Source of the DNA: Burkholderia dolosa
GTDB lineage: Bacteria; Pseudomonadota; Gammaproteobacteria; Burkholderiales; Burkholderiaceae
Direction of reading: 5' to 3'
DNA: 64,000 nt
NCBI RefSeq assembly: GCF_902499135.1
Contig: NZ_CABVPR010000010.1
Span: 1-64,000, forward strand
Positions 28,175 through 37,490 of the stretch are shown piece after piece. The stretch's first letter is position 1. Each line of letters begins with the position of its first letter. The position numbers and the translations under genes were made by a program. The notes under the pieces were generated by a model. That model was not told where the DNA came from. It was given only the letters and a program-made list of their open reading frames with translations, and ran no database searches.

Positions 28175-29112
28175 GCCGCCCGACCTCCCGCAAGCCGGCC
28201 GCGCGCGCATCCGCCGCCGAGCGCGCCGAAGGGCGCGTGATCGCCGCGCACGGACGCCACTACATCGTCGCGCCGGACGACGGCGGCCCGATGCTGCAAT
28301 GTTTTCCGCGCGGCAAGAAGAGCGACGTCGCGGTCGGCGACCGCGTCGCGTACGAGCGCACGTCGGCCGACCAGGGCGTGATCGTCGAAATCGGCGAGCG
28401 GCGCAATCTGCTGTACCGCTCCGACCAGTTCAAGTCGAAGCTGTTCGCCGCGAACCTCGATCAGTTGCTGATCGTTCTCGCGACCGAGCCGTATTTCAGC
28501 GAGGATCTGCTCGGGCGCGCGCTGATCGCCGCCGAGGCGAACGAACTGAAGCCGCTCGTCGTGCTGAACAAGACCGACGTCGAAGCCGCGCTGCCGGTCG
28601 CACGCGAGCGCCTCGCGCCGTACCGCGCGCTCGGCTACGACGTGCTCGAGCTGTCGGTGAAGGGGGCGCCCGACGATGCGCGTGCGCAGCTGATGCCGCA
28701 CCTCGCCGGACATTCGACCATCCTGCTCGGTCAGTCGGGGATGGGCAAATCGACGCTCGTGAACCTGCTCGTGCCCGATGCCGAAGCCGCGACGCGCGAG
28801 ATCTCGGCCGCGCTCAACAGCGGACGCCACACGACGACGTTCACGCGCCTGTATCCGCTGCACGGCGGCGGCGCGCTGATCGATTCCCCGGGCTTCCAGG
28901 AGTTCGGGCTCTATCACCTGACCGAAGGCCGCCTCGAGCGTGCGTTCCCGGAGTTCCGTCCGCTGCTCGCGCACTGCCGTTTCTATAACTGCCATCATCT
29001 GCACGAGCCGGGCTGCGCGATCCTCGAGGCCGTCGCCGACGGCCGCATCGCGCCGTCGCGCCATGCGTTGTATGCGCAACTCGTGCACGAGGCGAGCCAG
29101 GTCGTCCGCTGA
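28171..29112 (+). CDS. rsgA: small ribosomal subunit biogenesis GTPase RsgA
   Basis: The 313-residue circularly permuted GTPase has an OB-fold domain at about 20-80. The G motifs come in permuted order: NKTD at 133-136, then GQSGMGKS at 187-194, then DSPG at 238-241. A zinc site follows with Cys269, Cys274, His276 and Cys282. RsgA checks late 30S maturation and is stimulated by ribosomes. It starts inside the stop of the M48 protease gene. A Lys/Arg/Ala-rich N-terminal tail of about 18 residues is typical of the genus. Confidence 0.97.
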
Positions 29113-29177
29113 CAGCGGCACCCACGCCGCAGTCCGCCGCGACAGTGCGCGGCGGACGTTCACCGACAGGAGCCGCG

Positions 29178-29495
29178 ATGCGTTTCAAGGCACCCGATCT
29201 CGCGACCGCACAGCATTGGGCCAACCTGCTTCGCGCAGCGGGCATCGGCTGCGAGCTGCACAACTGCTACGCAACCGGCGCGCTCGGCGGCCTGCCGGCC
29301 GACGTATGTACGCCCGAACTGTGGCTCGACGACGAACGCGACGATGCACTCGCGCGCCGGCTGCTCGATGCCGCGATGCGCGGTCCGTCGGCCGATGCCG
29401 CGCGCTGGCGCTGCCGGCAATGCGGCGAGGTGCTCGAAGCGCAGTTCACCGCATGCTGGCAGTGCGGCGCCGTGCGCGATCCGCTCGACGACTGA
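29178..29495 (+). CDS. DUF2007 domain protein with C-terminal zinc ribbon
   Basis: The 105-residue protein has an N-terminal DUF2007 ferredoxin-like fold (APDLATAQHWANLLRAAGIG, VCTPELWLDDERDDALARRL), linked to a short CRQCGEVLEAQFTACWQCG zinc ribbon with four cysteines. Such proteins are thought to bind a partner or signal peptide; the function is unknown. AGGAG precedes the ATG. It follows rsgA at 65 bases and is probably in the same transcript, with a terminator downstream. Confidence 0.88.
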   Translation: MRFKAPDLATAQHWANLLRAAGIGCELHNCYATGALGGLPADVCTPELWLDDERDDALARRLLDAAMRGPSADAARWRCRQCGEVLEAQFTACWQCGAVRDPLDD

Positions 29496-29526
29496 GCAAC
29501 GGCAATCGTGCGACCGCGCACAGCAG

Positions 29527-29551
29527 AAAGGCCGGCTTGGCGCCGGCCTTT
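29527..29551. terminator. bidirectional terminator between the DUF2007 gene and the AmpE-like gene
   Basis: AAAGGCCGGC (29527-29536) and GCCGGCCTTT (29542-29551) form a perfect 10-bp stem with a 5-base loop between convergent genes. Confidence 0.85.
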
Positions 29552-29579
29552 GCATTTCGTCGCGCTCCGCGAAGCGCCG

Positions 29580-30518
29580 TCACGACACCCACACGGCCAA
29601 TGTCAGCATCAGCAGCAGGATCATCCACAGGATCACCGCTCGCCATACGAGGCCGACTGCCGACTGAAGCGTGCGCGGCGTGCAGTCGTCCCCGACCGTC
29701 AGCGGCCCGCTGTCGCCGACCGCCAGCGCGTCGAGGCTCGACGGCTCCGCGAGCGGCCCGGCCAGCCGCGCACCGAGCGCGCCGCTACCCGCCGCGAGCA
29801 GCACGCCGTCGTTCGGGTCCGGCCATTGGCGCGTGTGATTGCGCCACGCGTAGATCGCATCCTCGAAGTTACCGACGATCGCGAAGCCGAGCGCGGTGAG
29901 CCGCGTCGGAATCCAGTCGATCACGAAGAACGCGCGCTGCGCGAACGTCGAGAATGCGGCCGTGCGGTCGTCGGCCGGCGTCGACCAGCTGCGCGCCAGA
30001 TATTCGGAGATCCGGTACAGCACGGCGCCGGCCGGACCGATCGGCAGCACGTACCAGAAGAACACGCCGAACACGTGACGATGCGACGCGACGACTGCAT
30101 GAATCAGCGTATGCCGAACGATCTCGCCGACCGGCATGTCGACGGTGTCGAGCCCGGTCCATTCATGCAGGATTTCACGCGCGCGCGGCACGTCGTCGTT
30201 GTTGAGCGCGAGATGGATGTCGGTGAAGTAATGGCTGAACTGGCGAAAGCCGAGCGTGAAGTAGACGACGGCGACGTTCCACAGGAACGCGAGCACGAAG
30301 CTCACCTTGTACAGCAGGAAATAGATCAGCGCGACGATCAGCACCCACGGCAACACGACTGCGAGCCACGCGAGGATGCCGTGCTTCTGCTTGCCGGCGT
30401 CGAGACCATGCGCGACGGTTTCCGCGTGAAACTGGAACAGCGCAAATACCGGATTGCTCGGCGACAACGCGCGGACCTGTTCGATGATGAGGGCGAGAAG
30501 AACCGAAAAGAAAGTCAT
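29580..30518 (-). CDS. AmpE/CobD-CbiB superfamily membrane protein
   Basis: The 312-residue protein has about five hydrophobic segments. The N-terminus MTFFSVLLALIIEQVRALSP and the later FVIDWIPTRLTALGFAIVGN and FEDAIYAWRN segments resemble both CobD/CbiB and AmpE (LDWVPVRLAG...ALPAW). No cobalamin genes surround it, so a role in adenosylcobinamide phosphate synthesis is doubtful. An AmpE-like inner-membrane role, as in beta-lactam signalling, is an alternative. It sits downstream of a Nudix gene and the rpsP operon on the same strand. Calling it CobD alone would over-state the evidence. Confidence 0.72.
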   Translation of the reverse strand: MTFFSVLLALIIEQVRALSPSNPVFALFQFHAETVAHGLDAGKQKHGILAWLAVVLPWVLIVALIYFLLYKVSFVLAFLWNVAVVYFTLGFRQFSHYFTDIHLALNNDDVPRAREILHEWTGLDTVDMPVGEIVRHTLIHAVVASHRHVFGVFFWYVLPIGPAGAVLYRISEYLARSWSTPADDRTAAFSTFAQRAFFVIDWIPTRLTALGFAIVGNFEDAIYAWRNHTRQWPDPNDGVLLAAGSGALGARLAGPLAEPSSLDALAVGDSGPLTVGDDCTPRTLQSAVGLVWRAVILWMILLLMLTLAVWVS

Positions 30519-30638
30519 GCGTGGCGCCGTCTTCGGAGTTATGTCATTTTTCGCGTAACGATAGCACAGCGTAAGCCACGCATGGCCGCCGGTGCGGCCT
30601 GCGCACGGGCGGCCACGCGTGTCGGCCGGAACGTGCGC

Positions 30639-31325
30639 CTACCCGGCCGCCAAAAAGCGATACAGATTGCGCAACATGCCGGCAGTTGCGCCCCAGATGA
30701 AGTAATGGCCGCCCGCTTCGCCGTTCGGATAAGGCATCGCAAAAAAACGACGCTCGCCGCCGTCCCAGCGGAACACGCGGACCTGATGATTCGCGGGATC
30801 CATCAGGAACGCGAGCGGCACCTCGAAAATCTCCGCGACTTCGAACGTATCGGCCTGCACGGTAAATGGCGGATGCACGAGGCCGACCACCGGCGTCACG
30901 CAAAAACCGGTGCCCGTCAGATAGTCGGGCAGCGCGCCGAGGATCTCGACGCGCTCGGCGGCCAGTCCGATTTCTTCGTTCGCTTCGCGCAGCGCGGTCG
31001 CGGTCGCATCGCGGTCGAACGGTTCGCGCCGGCCGCCGGGGAAACTGACCTGGCCGGCATGGTCGTTCAAGTGATCGGCACGCTGCGTCAGCAGCACGGT
31101 CAGGCCCGTGTCGCGTACGATCAGCGGCACGAGCACCGCCGCGCTACGCGGATCGACGCCGTCCTGCAACCGGGTCTCGCTCGGCTCGACGCTCCATTCG
31201 AGCGTGCGCGCGAAGCGTTCGCGCAAACCGTGCGGCGTGAGCAGATGGCGCTCGATGGTCGGCAGGCCGGCGCCGGTGCCTTCGACCGGCAGCACTTCGG
31301 GATCGATGATGGGGCGGCGATTCAA
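30639..31325 (-). CDS. nudL: CoA-type Nudix hydrolase (NudL-like)
   Basis: The 228-residue hydrolase has the Nudix box spread over GGRREPFDRDATATALREAN and EEIGL near residue 115, preceded by the CoA-pyrophosphatase signature LLTQRADHLNDHAGQVSFPG. This branch hydrolyses CoA and acyl-CoA to 3',5'-ADP and phosphopantetheine. The start is a TTG at 31325 with GAGAG six bases upstream; no in-frame ATG gives a full N-terminus. It is separated from rplS by a terminator, so it probably has its own promoter. Confidence 0.85.
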   Translation of the reverse strand: MNRRPIIDPEVLPVEGTGAGLPTIERHLLTPHGLRERFARTLEWSVEPSETRLQDGVDPRSAAVLVPLIVRDTGLTVLLTQRADHLNDHAGQVSFPGGRREPFDRDATATALREANEEIGLAAERVEILGALPDYLTGTGFCVTPVVGLVHPPFTVQADTFEVAEIFEVPLAFLMDPANHQVRVFRWDGGERRFFAMPYPNGEAGGHYFIWGATAGMLRNLYRFLAAG

Positions 31326-31374
31326 TGGGGCTCTCGGATTCGTATCGTGTCGAGCATATTGTCGCGCCAGAATG

Positions 31375-31402
31375 AAAAAAGCACCCGGATGGGTGCTTTT
31401 TC
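31375..31402 (-). terminator. terminator of the rpsP-rplS operon
   Basis: AAAAAAGCACCC (31375-31386) and GGGTGCTTTTTC form a 12-bp stem with a 4-base loop, 11 bases after the rplS stop. It has a T-run on the minus strand. Confidence 0.92.
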
Positions 31403-31412
31403 CTTACAGCTC

Positions 31413-31805
31413 TTACTCTTGGGAAGCTGCGGCGGTGCGATCCTTCGACACCAGCTTTTCCTTGATTCGAGCCGACTTGCCCGAACGCTCGCGCAGGTAG
31501 TACAGCTTCGCGCGACGCACGTCGCCGCGGCGCTTCACGACGATGCTCGCCAGCAGCGGCGAGTAGGTCTGGAACGTACGCTCGACGCCTTCGCCCGACG
31601 AAATCTTGCGGACGATGAAGTTCGAGTTCAGACCACGGTTGCGCTTCGCGATCACGACGCCTTCGTAAGCCTGAACGCGCTTGCGGTTACCTTCAACCAC
31701 GTTCACGTTCACGATCACCGTGTCGCCCGGGGCGAATTCGGGGATCGTCTTGCCTGCGAGCGCGCGCTCGATCTCTTCCTGCTCAAGTTTTGCGATCAGA
31801 TTCAT
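31413..31805 (-). CDS. rplS: 50S ribosomal protein L19
   Basis: The 130-residue protein contains [20 protein letters not shown] and [20 protein letters not shown], the L19 core located at the 30S-50S interface (bridge contacts). The ATG at 31805 follows AGGAG; the GTG three bases earlier is not the better start. It is last in rpsP-rimM-trmD-rplS and is followed directly by a terminator. A short Ala/Ser tail is seen in the genus. Confidence 0.98.
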   Translation of the reverse strand: MNLIAKLEQEEIERALAGKTIPEFAPGDTVIVNVNVVEGNRKRVQAYEGVVIAKRNRGLNSNFIVRKISSGEGVERTFQTYSPLLASIVVKRRGDVRRAKLYYLRERSGKSARIKEKLVSKDRTAAASQE

Positions 31806-31938
31806 CACTGACTCCTAAAGCCATCGTGTCGGCGTTTGTGCCCGCCTGCTTCCAGGCTCGGCCCCGATAGAGGATGGATTCACATCAGGCGCCGTGCACG
31901 CATGCACGACACCGCCATTTCCCGCCCGCGACGCCGCC

Positions 31939-32733
<795 letters not shown>

Positions 32734-32734
32734 T

Positions 32735-33412
32735 TCAGTAATCGGCTTCCCAGTCGACGACGATGCGACGCGCCGCCCGATCCACCGTTTTGACGTACAC
32801 GCCGACGAACGGAATCAGCCGTTCGGCGGTGCCCGGCCGACCATCCTTGCCGATCGCCGGATACTCGACACGCATGATCGAATGCGCGCCGTTGTCGATC
32901 ATCCCGATCACCTGCCCGAGCGCCACCGATTGTTGGTTGACGACATCGAGGCCGATCAGGTCGACCCAGTAGAATTCGTCCGCGGCCAATGCCGGGAAGT
33001 CTTCCCGGCGCACGAACACGCGAAAGCCGCGTAAAGCCAGTGCGGCATCGCGGTCGCTGACACCCGCGGGTTGCGCGACGACCGTGTCGCCGTGCGTTTT
33101 CGACTGCACGAGGCGGGCAGAAAGCCGCTCCGCACCTCGTTCCAGCCACCAGCGGCGCGCGTTGAGCAGTGCATCGCCGCCGCGACCGGCGTCGGCATGC
33201 GCAGCCACCTTGATCCAGCCTTTCAGGCCGTACGCATCGACCACCGCTCCGACCTCGACCGCGTCGTCGGGCCAGGCCTGCACCGCTTCGAGACCACCTT
33301 GTTCGGCGGTTGCACCGGCGTTCGCGCCAGTGTCGCGTTCGACCGGCTTGCGGACGAATGCGCCGAACGACGCTCGCCCGCGCCTTGCGTTACCGGAATC
33401 GTGACCCGCCAT
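32735..33412 (-). CDS. rimM: ribosome maturation factor RimM
   Basis: The 225-residue protein has two domains: an N-terminal beta-barrel ([20 protein letters not shown] from about 50) and a PRC barrel ([34 protein letters not shown]). RimM assists 30S head assembly by binding S19. Compared with E. coli it has an unconserved N-terminal tail of about 45 residues. The ATG at 33412 follows GAGGTG, and the TTG one codon earlier is less likely. It is one base upstream of trmD. Confidence 0.95.
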   Translation of the reverse strand: MAGHDSGNARRGRASFGAFVRKPVERDTGANAGATAEQGGLEAVQAWPDDAVEVGAVVDAYGLKGWIKVAAHADAGRGGDALLNARRWWLERGAERLSARLVQSKTHGDTVVAQPAGVSDRDAALALRGFRVFVRREDFPALAADEFYWVDLIGLDVVNQQSVALGQVIGMIDNGAHSIMRVEYPAIGKDGRPGTAERLIPFVGVYVKTVDRAARRIVVDWEADY

Positions 33413-33454
33413 CAATGCACCTCACAGCCGGCACGACCGGCACACCGCGCCATG

Positions 33455-33709
33455 TCAGGCAGCCGGTTGCGCCTTCTGCGCTTCTTTCACGAGACGCTGG
33501 ACGGTCGGCGACAGCTGCGCGCCGACACCTTGCCAGTACGTCAGGCGATCCTGAGCGATACGCAGCGATTCGCCCTTCGTGGCGACCGGGTTGTAGAAGC
33601 CGACGCGCTCGATGAAGCGGCCGTCACGACGGTTGCGCGAATCGGTAGCGACGATGTTGTAGAACGGGCGCTTCTTCGAGCCGCCGCGAGCCAGACGGAT
33701 GATAACCAT
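33455..33709 (-). CDS. rpsP: 30S ribosomal protein S16
   Basis: The 84-residue protein begins [20 protein letters not shown] and continues with [15 protein letters not shown], the S16 signature. Length matches the family. It is first in rpsP-rimM-trmD-rplS. Forty-one residues of the longer frame are excluded because they do not match S16 and overlap the -10 box at 33756-33761. Confidence 0.98.
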
Positions 33710-33755
33710 ATGAAATCCTTCGGGAAAACCGGGTTCGAAACTACAGAAACGTGCG

Positions 33756-33784
33756 ATTATAGCCGGAAACCGAAGGTACAACAA
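33756..33784 (-). promoter_or_regulatory. promoter of the rpsP operon
   Basis: On the minus strand a perfect TATAAT (33756-33761) is preceded at 17 bases by TTGTTG (33779-33784). It lies 47 bases before rpsP and is divergent from the sugar dehydrogenase gene. Confidence 0.65.
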
Positions 33785-33861
33785 ACACTTACGCGCAAAA
33801 ATTCGGCGGGTGACATCGGTGCAGGCATACAATCGGACTGTTCACGACGCTCGCCGCCGCC

Positions 33862-35001
33862 ATGCCGATATTTCGCGCCACCCTCGTGCGCCGCGTCCGA
33901 CCCCGTATCGCAGGCCTGCTTGCCGGCCTCGCCTGTCTCGCATCGGCGCCGACCGACGCTGAGCCGCTGCCGGTCAATGAACTCGTCGCACCGGCCGGCT
34001 TCCGCGTCGAGGTACTGACCGACGCGGTGCCCACCGCGCGCGAAATGGCATGGTCGCCGCGCGGCATCCTGTACGTCGGCACACGCGAAGGGCGCGTCCA
34101 TGCGCTTGTGATGCGCGAGGGCCGGATCACTGCCCGGTATGTGGTCGCGTCGGGGCTCGACATGCCTGTCGGCGTCGCCTACCGTGACGGCGCACTCTAT
34201 ATCTCTGCGGTGTCGCGCATTCTGCGCATCGACCGCGTCGACGAACGGCTCGCGAAGCCGCCGACGCCGGCGATCGTGACCGACGCGCTGCCGACTCAAC
34301 GTAACCACGGCTGGAAATTCATCGCGTTCGGGCCCGACGGCAAACTGTACGTCCCGATCGGCGCGCCGTGCAACGTATGCATGCCCGATCGCGACCGCTA
34401 TGCAATCATCGCCCGCATGAACGCCGACGGCAGCGGCCGGGAAGTGTTCGCGCGAGGCGTCCGCAATACCGTCGGCTTCGCGTGGCACCCCGAGTCGCAT
34501 GAGCTGTGGTTCACCGACAACGGGCGCGACATGATGGGCGACGACGTGCCGGACGACAAACTGAATCGCGCGCCGCGCGCGGGCCTCGACTTCGGCTTTC
34601 CTTATTGCCATGGCGGCGATACGCCGGACCCGGAATTCGGCAGCGCCGGCGTGTGCGCCCGCTACCAGCCGCCCGTGCTGAAACTCGGCGCGCACGTCGC
34701 AGCGCTCGGGATGCGTTTCTATACGGGCTCGATGTTCCCCGCTTCGTACCGCAACAACGTGTTCATTGCCGAGCATGGGTCGTGGAATCGCAGCACGAAG
34801 GTCGGCTATCGCGTGATGCGCGTGGTCGTATCGACGGACGGCACCCACGCACGCCAGACCCCGTTCGTCACCGGCTGGCTGCGCGCCGACGGCACGGTCT
34901 GGGGCCGCCCCGCCGACGTGCTGCCGTTGCCGGACGGCTCGCTGTTGATCAGCGACGACTACGCGGGCGCGATCTACCGCGTGACCTATGCGGCACCTTG
35001 A
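33862..35001 (+). CDS. PQQ-dependent sugar dehydrogenase (sorbosone dehydrogenase family)
   Basis: The 379-residue protein has a signal peptide (cleavage near TDA-EP at about 34) and a beta-propeller with blocks characteristic of the soluble glucose/sorbosone dehydrogenase family: RNHGWKFIAFGPDGKLYVPI near 140, RGVRNTVGFAWHPESHELWF near 200, and FIAEHGSWNRSTKVGYRVMR near 300. Mature protein should act in the periplasm and pass electrons from PQQ. The actual substrate is not predictable, and no PQQ synthesis genes are in the window. Confidence 0.86.
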   Translation: MPIFRATLVRRVRPRIAGLLAGLACLASAPTDAEPLPVNELVAPAGFRVEVLTDAVPTAREMAWSPRGILYVGTREGRVHALVMREGRITARYVVASGLDMPVGVAYRDGALYISAVSRILRIDRVDERLAKPPTPAIVTDALPTQRNHGWKFIAFGPDGKLYVPIGAPCNVCMPDRDRYAIIARMNADGSGREVFARGVRNTVGFAWHPESHELWFTDNGRDMMGDDVPDDKLNRAPRAGLDFGFPYCHGGDTPDPEFGSAGVCARYQPPVLKLGAHVAALGMRFYTGSMFPASYRNNVFIAEHGSWNRSTKVGYRVMRVVVSTDGTHARQTPFVTGWLRADGTVWGRPADVLPLPDGSLLISDDYAGAIYRVTYAAP

Positions 35002-35110
35002 CGCAGGTCGTGGATGACCGGCCCGGATTACGCATCGTAGAATGCGTGCCGGGCCGCGCGCCCGCGCCGGCTTGCCGGCCGCTCATGTCAACGACAATAC
35101 GCCGCCATCC

Positions 35111-35578
35111 ATGTCCAGCAGCACCGCACCGTCCCGCCGCTTCCGCTCCAAGACGCTCACCGCCGCCCTTGCGTTCCTGCTCGGGTCGCTCGGTGCACAC
35201 CGCTTCTATCTGTACGGTTTTCGTGACGTGTACGGCTGGGCGCATCTGCTCGCGACGATCGTCGGCATCCCGGGCTTCCTTCTGCTCGCCGCGACGCAAC
35301 GCAGCGCCGCCCTGGGCTGGTGGCTCGCGGTGCCCGGCGCGATCTCGCTGCTCGCGGCGTTCCTTGCCGCGCTCGTCTACGGATTGCGCCCCGACGACAA
35401 ATGGGATGCGCAATTCAATGCCGATACCGGCAAGCGCAGCCGCTCCGGTTGGACGGTGATCTTCGTCGTGATCTTCTCGTTGCTGATCGGCGCGTTCCTG
35501 CTGATGACCGCGCTCGCGCTGTCGTTCCAGACGTATTTCGAATCGCAGGTTGAAGCGGCGAAGCAGATTTCTCAGTAA
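35111..35578 (+). CDS. small membrane protein (TM2/NINE-like)
   Basis: The 155-residue protein has four hydrophobic segments: LTAALAFLLGSLGAHRFYLY (residues about 15-35), LATIVGIPGFLLLAATQ, WLAVPGAISLLAAFLAALVY and WTVIFVVIFSLLIGAFLLMT. The LGSLGAHRFYLYGF stretch resembles the TM2 fold. The N-terminus is a Ser/Arg-rich cytoplasmic tail. Its function is unknown. The start at 35111 removes 23 unconserved residues. It is separated from the radical SAM gene by 12 bases, convergent. Confidence 0.72.
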   Translation: MSSSTAPSRRFRSKTLTAALAFLLGSLGAHRFYLYGFRDVYGWAHLLATIVGIPGFLLLAATQRSAALGWWLAVPGAISLLAAFLAALVYGLRPDDKWDAQFNADTGKRSRSGWTVIFVVIFSLLIGAFLLMTALALSFQTYFESQVEAAKQISQ

Positions 35579-35590
35579 TCGACGCAACGG

Positions 35591-36757
35591 TCAGAACAGG
35601 CTGAGCTGCAGGTCGTCGCGCGACTTCGCACGAGCGGCGCCGGCGGCAACCTGCGGCGCGGCGCTGCTCACGGCCAGCGCACCGCGAAACCTCGACAGGT
35701 CCAGGATGCCGTTCGTACGCTCGTTCAGCCCCAGACGCTTGACCGCCTGACGGAACCGCTGCCGCAACAAGTCGGCCCAGATTCCCTCTCCTTTCATCCG
35801 CTTCGAGAAATCCGAGTCGTAGTCTTTCCCGCCGCGCATGTCGCGCACGCGGTTCATCACGCGCTCGGCCCGATCCGGAAAATGCGCGGCAAGCCAATTC
35901 TTGAACAGCGGCGCGACCTCCCACGGCAGCCGCAGGATGATGTAGCTCGCATGGGTCGCACCGGCTTCCGCGCAGGCTTCGAGCACGCGCTCCATGTCGG
36001 GCTCGGTGACGAACGGGATCATCGGCGCAATGCTGACACCGACCGGCACGCCCGCGTCGCGCAGCGCACGAATCGTGCGCAGCCGACGCGCCGGCGTCGC
36101 CGCACGCGGCTCGAGCGTGCGGGCGAGCTCGGCATCCAGCGTCGTGATCGTGACGGCCGCCATCACCTGCCCGCGCTCGGCCATCGGTGCAAGCAGGTCG
36201 AGATCGCGCTCGATCAGCGACGATTTCGTGATCGCGGCGAACGGCAGACCATGATCGTGCATGACCTGGATCACGCTGCGCGTGATACGCAGATCGCGCT
36301 CGACCGGCTGATACGCATCGGTATTGACGCCGAGCGCGATCGGCTCCGGCACGTAGCGCTTGCGTGAAATCTCGCGCTCGAGCAGTTCGGCCGCATTGAC
36401 CTTCGCGTAGATGCGACTCTCGAAATCGAGCCCGGGCGACAGGCCGAGATAGCTGTGCGTCGGCCGCGCGAAGCAGTAGATGCAGCCGTGCTCGCAGCCG
36501 CGATAAGGATTGAGCGATACGCTGAACGGGATGTCCGGCGATTGATTGCGCGTGAGGATGCTCTTCGCGCGCTCCTCGAACACCTGCGTGCGCAGCGGCG
36601 CAGGCAGATCGCCATCGTCGGACTCGTGCGTCCAGCCGTCGTCGACCGCTTCGCGCAGCGCCGTCTCGTATCGCCCTTGCAGATTGTCGACCGCGCCGCG
36701 CCCCTTGCGGGGCGCGGGCGGTGCTATCGGAAATTCGTCGTCGGCCCGACCGTTCAT
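35591..36757 (-). CDS. PA0069-family radical SAM protein, SOS-box controlled
   Basis: The 388-residue radical SAM protein coordinates its iron-sulfur cluster through the Cx3Cx2C motif in PYRGCEHGCIYCFARPTHSY near residue 87. Other family blocks are PEPIALGVNTDAYQPVERDL and LPWEVAPLFKNWLAAHFPDR. The protein belongs to the PA0069/Rv2578c group, whose relatives include SplB-like DNA-damage proteins. A near-consensus LexA box lies 26-45 bases upstream of the ATG. The C-terminal tail is Ala-rich. The reaction is unknown. Confidence 0.88.
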   Translation of the reverse strand: MNGRADDEFPIAPPAPRKGRGAVDNLQGRYETALREAVDDGWTHESDDGDLPAPLRTQVFEERAKSILTRNQSPDIPFSVSLNPYRGCEHGCIYCFARPTHSYLGLSPGLDFESRIYAKVNAAELLEREISRKRYVPEPIALGVNTDAYQPVERDLRITRSVIQVMHDHGLPFAAITKSSLIERDLDLLAPMAERGQVMAAVTITTLDAELARTLEPRAATPARRLRTIRALRDAGVPVGVSIAPMIPFVTEPDMERVLEACAEAGATHASYIILRLPWEVAPLFKNWLAAHFPDRAERVMNRVRDMRGGKDYDSDFSKRMKGEGIWADLLRQRFRQAVKRLGLNERTNGILDLSRFRGALAVSSAAPQVAAGAARAKSRDDLQLSLF

Positions 36758-36771
36758 TTGCGCACCCGTTC

Positions 36772-36813
36772 GCTCGCTCCAATACTGTACATTTATACAG
36801 TATTGGAGCGAGC
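36772..36813. repeat. 18-bp perfect inverted repeat centred on the LexA box
   Basis: GCTCGCTCCAATACTGTA (36772-36789) and TACAGTATTGGAGCGAGC (36796-36813) are perfect 18-bp arms with a 6-base spacer. The innermost bases form the SOS box; the outer extension is far longer than a LexA site needs. Confidence 0.95.
36783..36802 (-). promoter_or_regulatory. LexA (SOS) box
   Basis: TACTGTACATTTATACAGTA differs from the E. coli consensus TACTGTATATATATACAGTA at two central positions only. CTGT and ACAG are spaced by 8 bases as required. It lies just upstream of the PA0069-family radical SAM gene, and the same family is a documented LexA target in Pseudomonas aeruginosa. Confidence 0.88.
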
Positions 36814-36856
36814 ATGCCAAGCGCGGGATTAGGGGCGCGATAGCGCGCCGGTGCGA

Positions 36857-37345
36857 TCATTCGCCGACCGAGATCGTCAGCGTCTCCTTGATTTCTTCCA
36901 TCACGACATAGCTTTTCGACTGCACGGCGCCCGGCAGCTGCAGCAGGATGTCGCCGAGCAGTTTCCGGTAGTCGGCCATCTCGCCGATCCGCGCCTTGAT
37001 CAGGTAGTCGAAGTCTCCGGACACGAGATGGCATTCGAGCACCTCGTCGATCTTCATCACTTCGCGGCGGAACTGCTCGAACATGTTGCCGCCCTTGTGC
37101 CCGAGCGTGATCTCGACGAACACGAGCAGCGCCGCGCCGAGCTGGCTCGGATCGACGCGCGCATGATAGCCGGTGATCACGCCGTCGCGCTCCATGCGCC
37201 GCACGCGCTCGATGCACGGCGTCACGGTCAGCCCGACCTGTTCGGCGAGGTCCTTCATCGCCATCCGGCCGTCGTCCTGAAGCAGCTTGAGAATGCGCCG
37301 ATCGAGCTTGTCGAGCGTGCGCACGGGCTGGCGTTGCGTTCTCAT
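36857..37345 (-). CDS. lrp: Lrp/AsnC family regulator
   Basis: The 162-residue regulator is close in length to E. coli Lrp (164). The N-terminal helix-turn-helix (about 12-60) reads LDKLDRRILKLLQDDGRMAM and MKDLAEQVGLTVTPCIERVR. The RAM/ACT-like ligand domain (about 70-155) includes GHKGGNMFEQFRREVMKIDE. It is divergent from dadA across a 145-bp AT-rich gap, as in other proteobacteria where Lrp-type proteins activate D-alanine catabolism. The start at 37345 excludes a 20-residue AT-rich-encoded extension. Confidence 0.92.
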   Translation of the reverse strand: MRTQRQPVRTLDKLDRRILKLLQDDGRMAMKDLAEQVGLTVTPCIERVRRMERDGVITGYHARVDPSQLGAALLVFVEITLGHKGGNMFEQFRREVMKIDEVLECHLVSGDFDYLIKARIGEMADYRKLLGDILLQLPGAVQSKSYVVMEEIKETLTISVGE

Positions 37346-37490
37346 TGGTTTATGCTGAAAAGCTAAAAAATACGATAACAAAACCTGCACATTCGACAAT
37401 ACCATAGCGCAAAAAACTAGATCAGCTAGAGGTTACACGGAGCCGCGGGTGCGCCCGGCCTCGATCTGATTCCTTCGATCTGGAGCAGCT
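37346..37490. promoter_or_regulatory. AT-rich divergent region between lrp and dadA
   Basis: This 145-bp gap is the most AT-rich stretch in the window, for example AAGCTAAAAAATACGATAAC. It should hold both promoters and Lrp-type sites. I cannot fix individual boxes with confidence. Confidence 0.5.
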
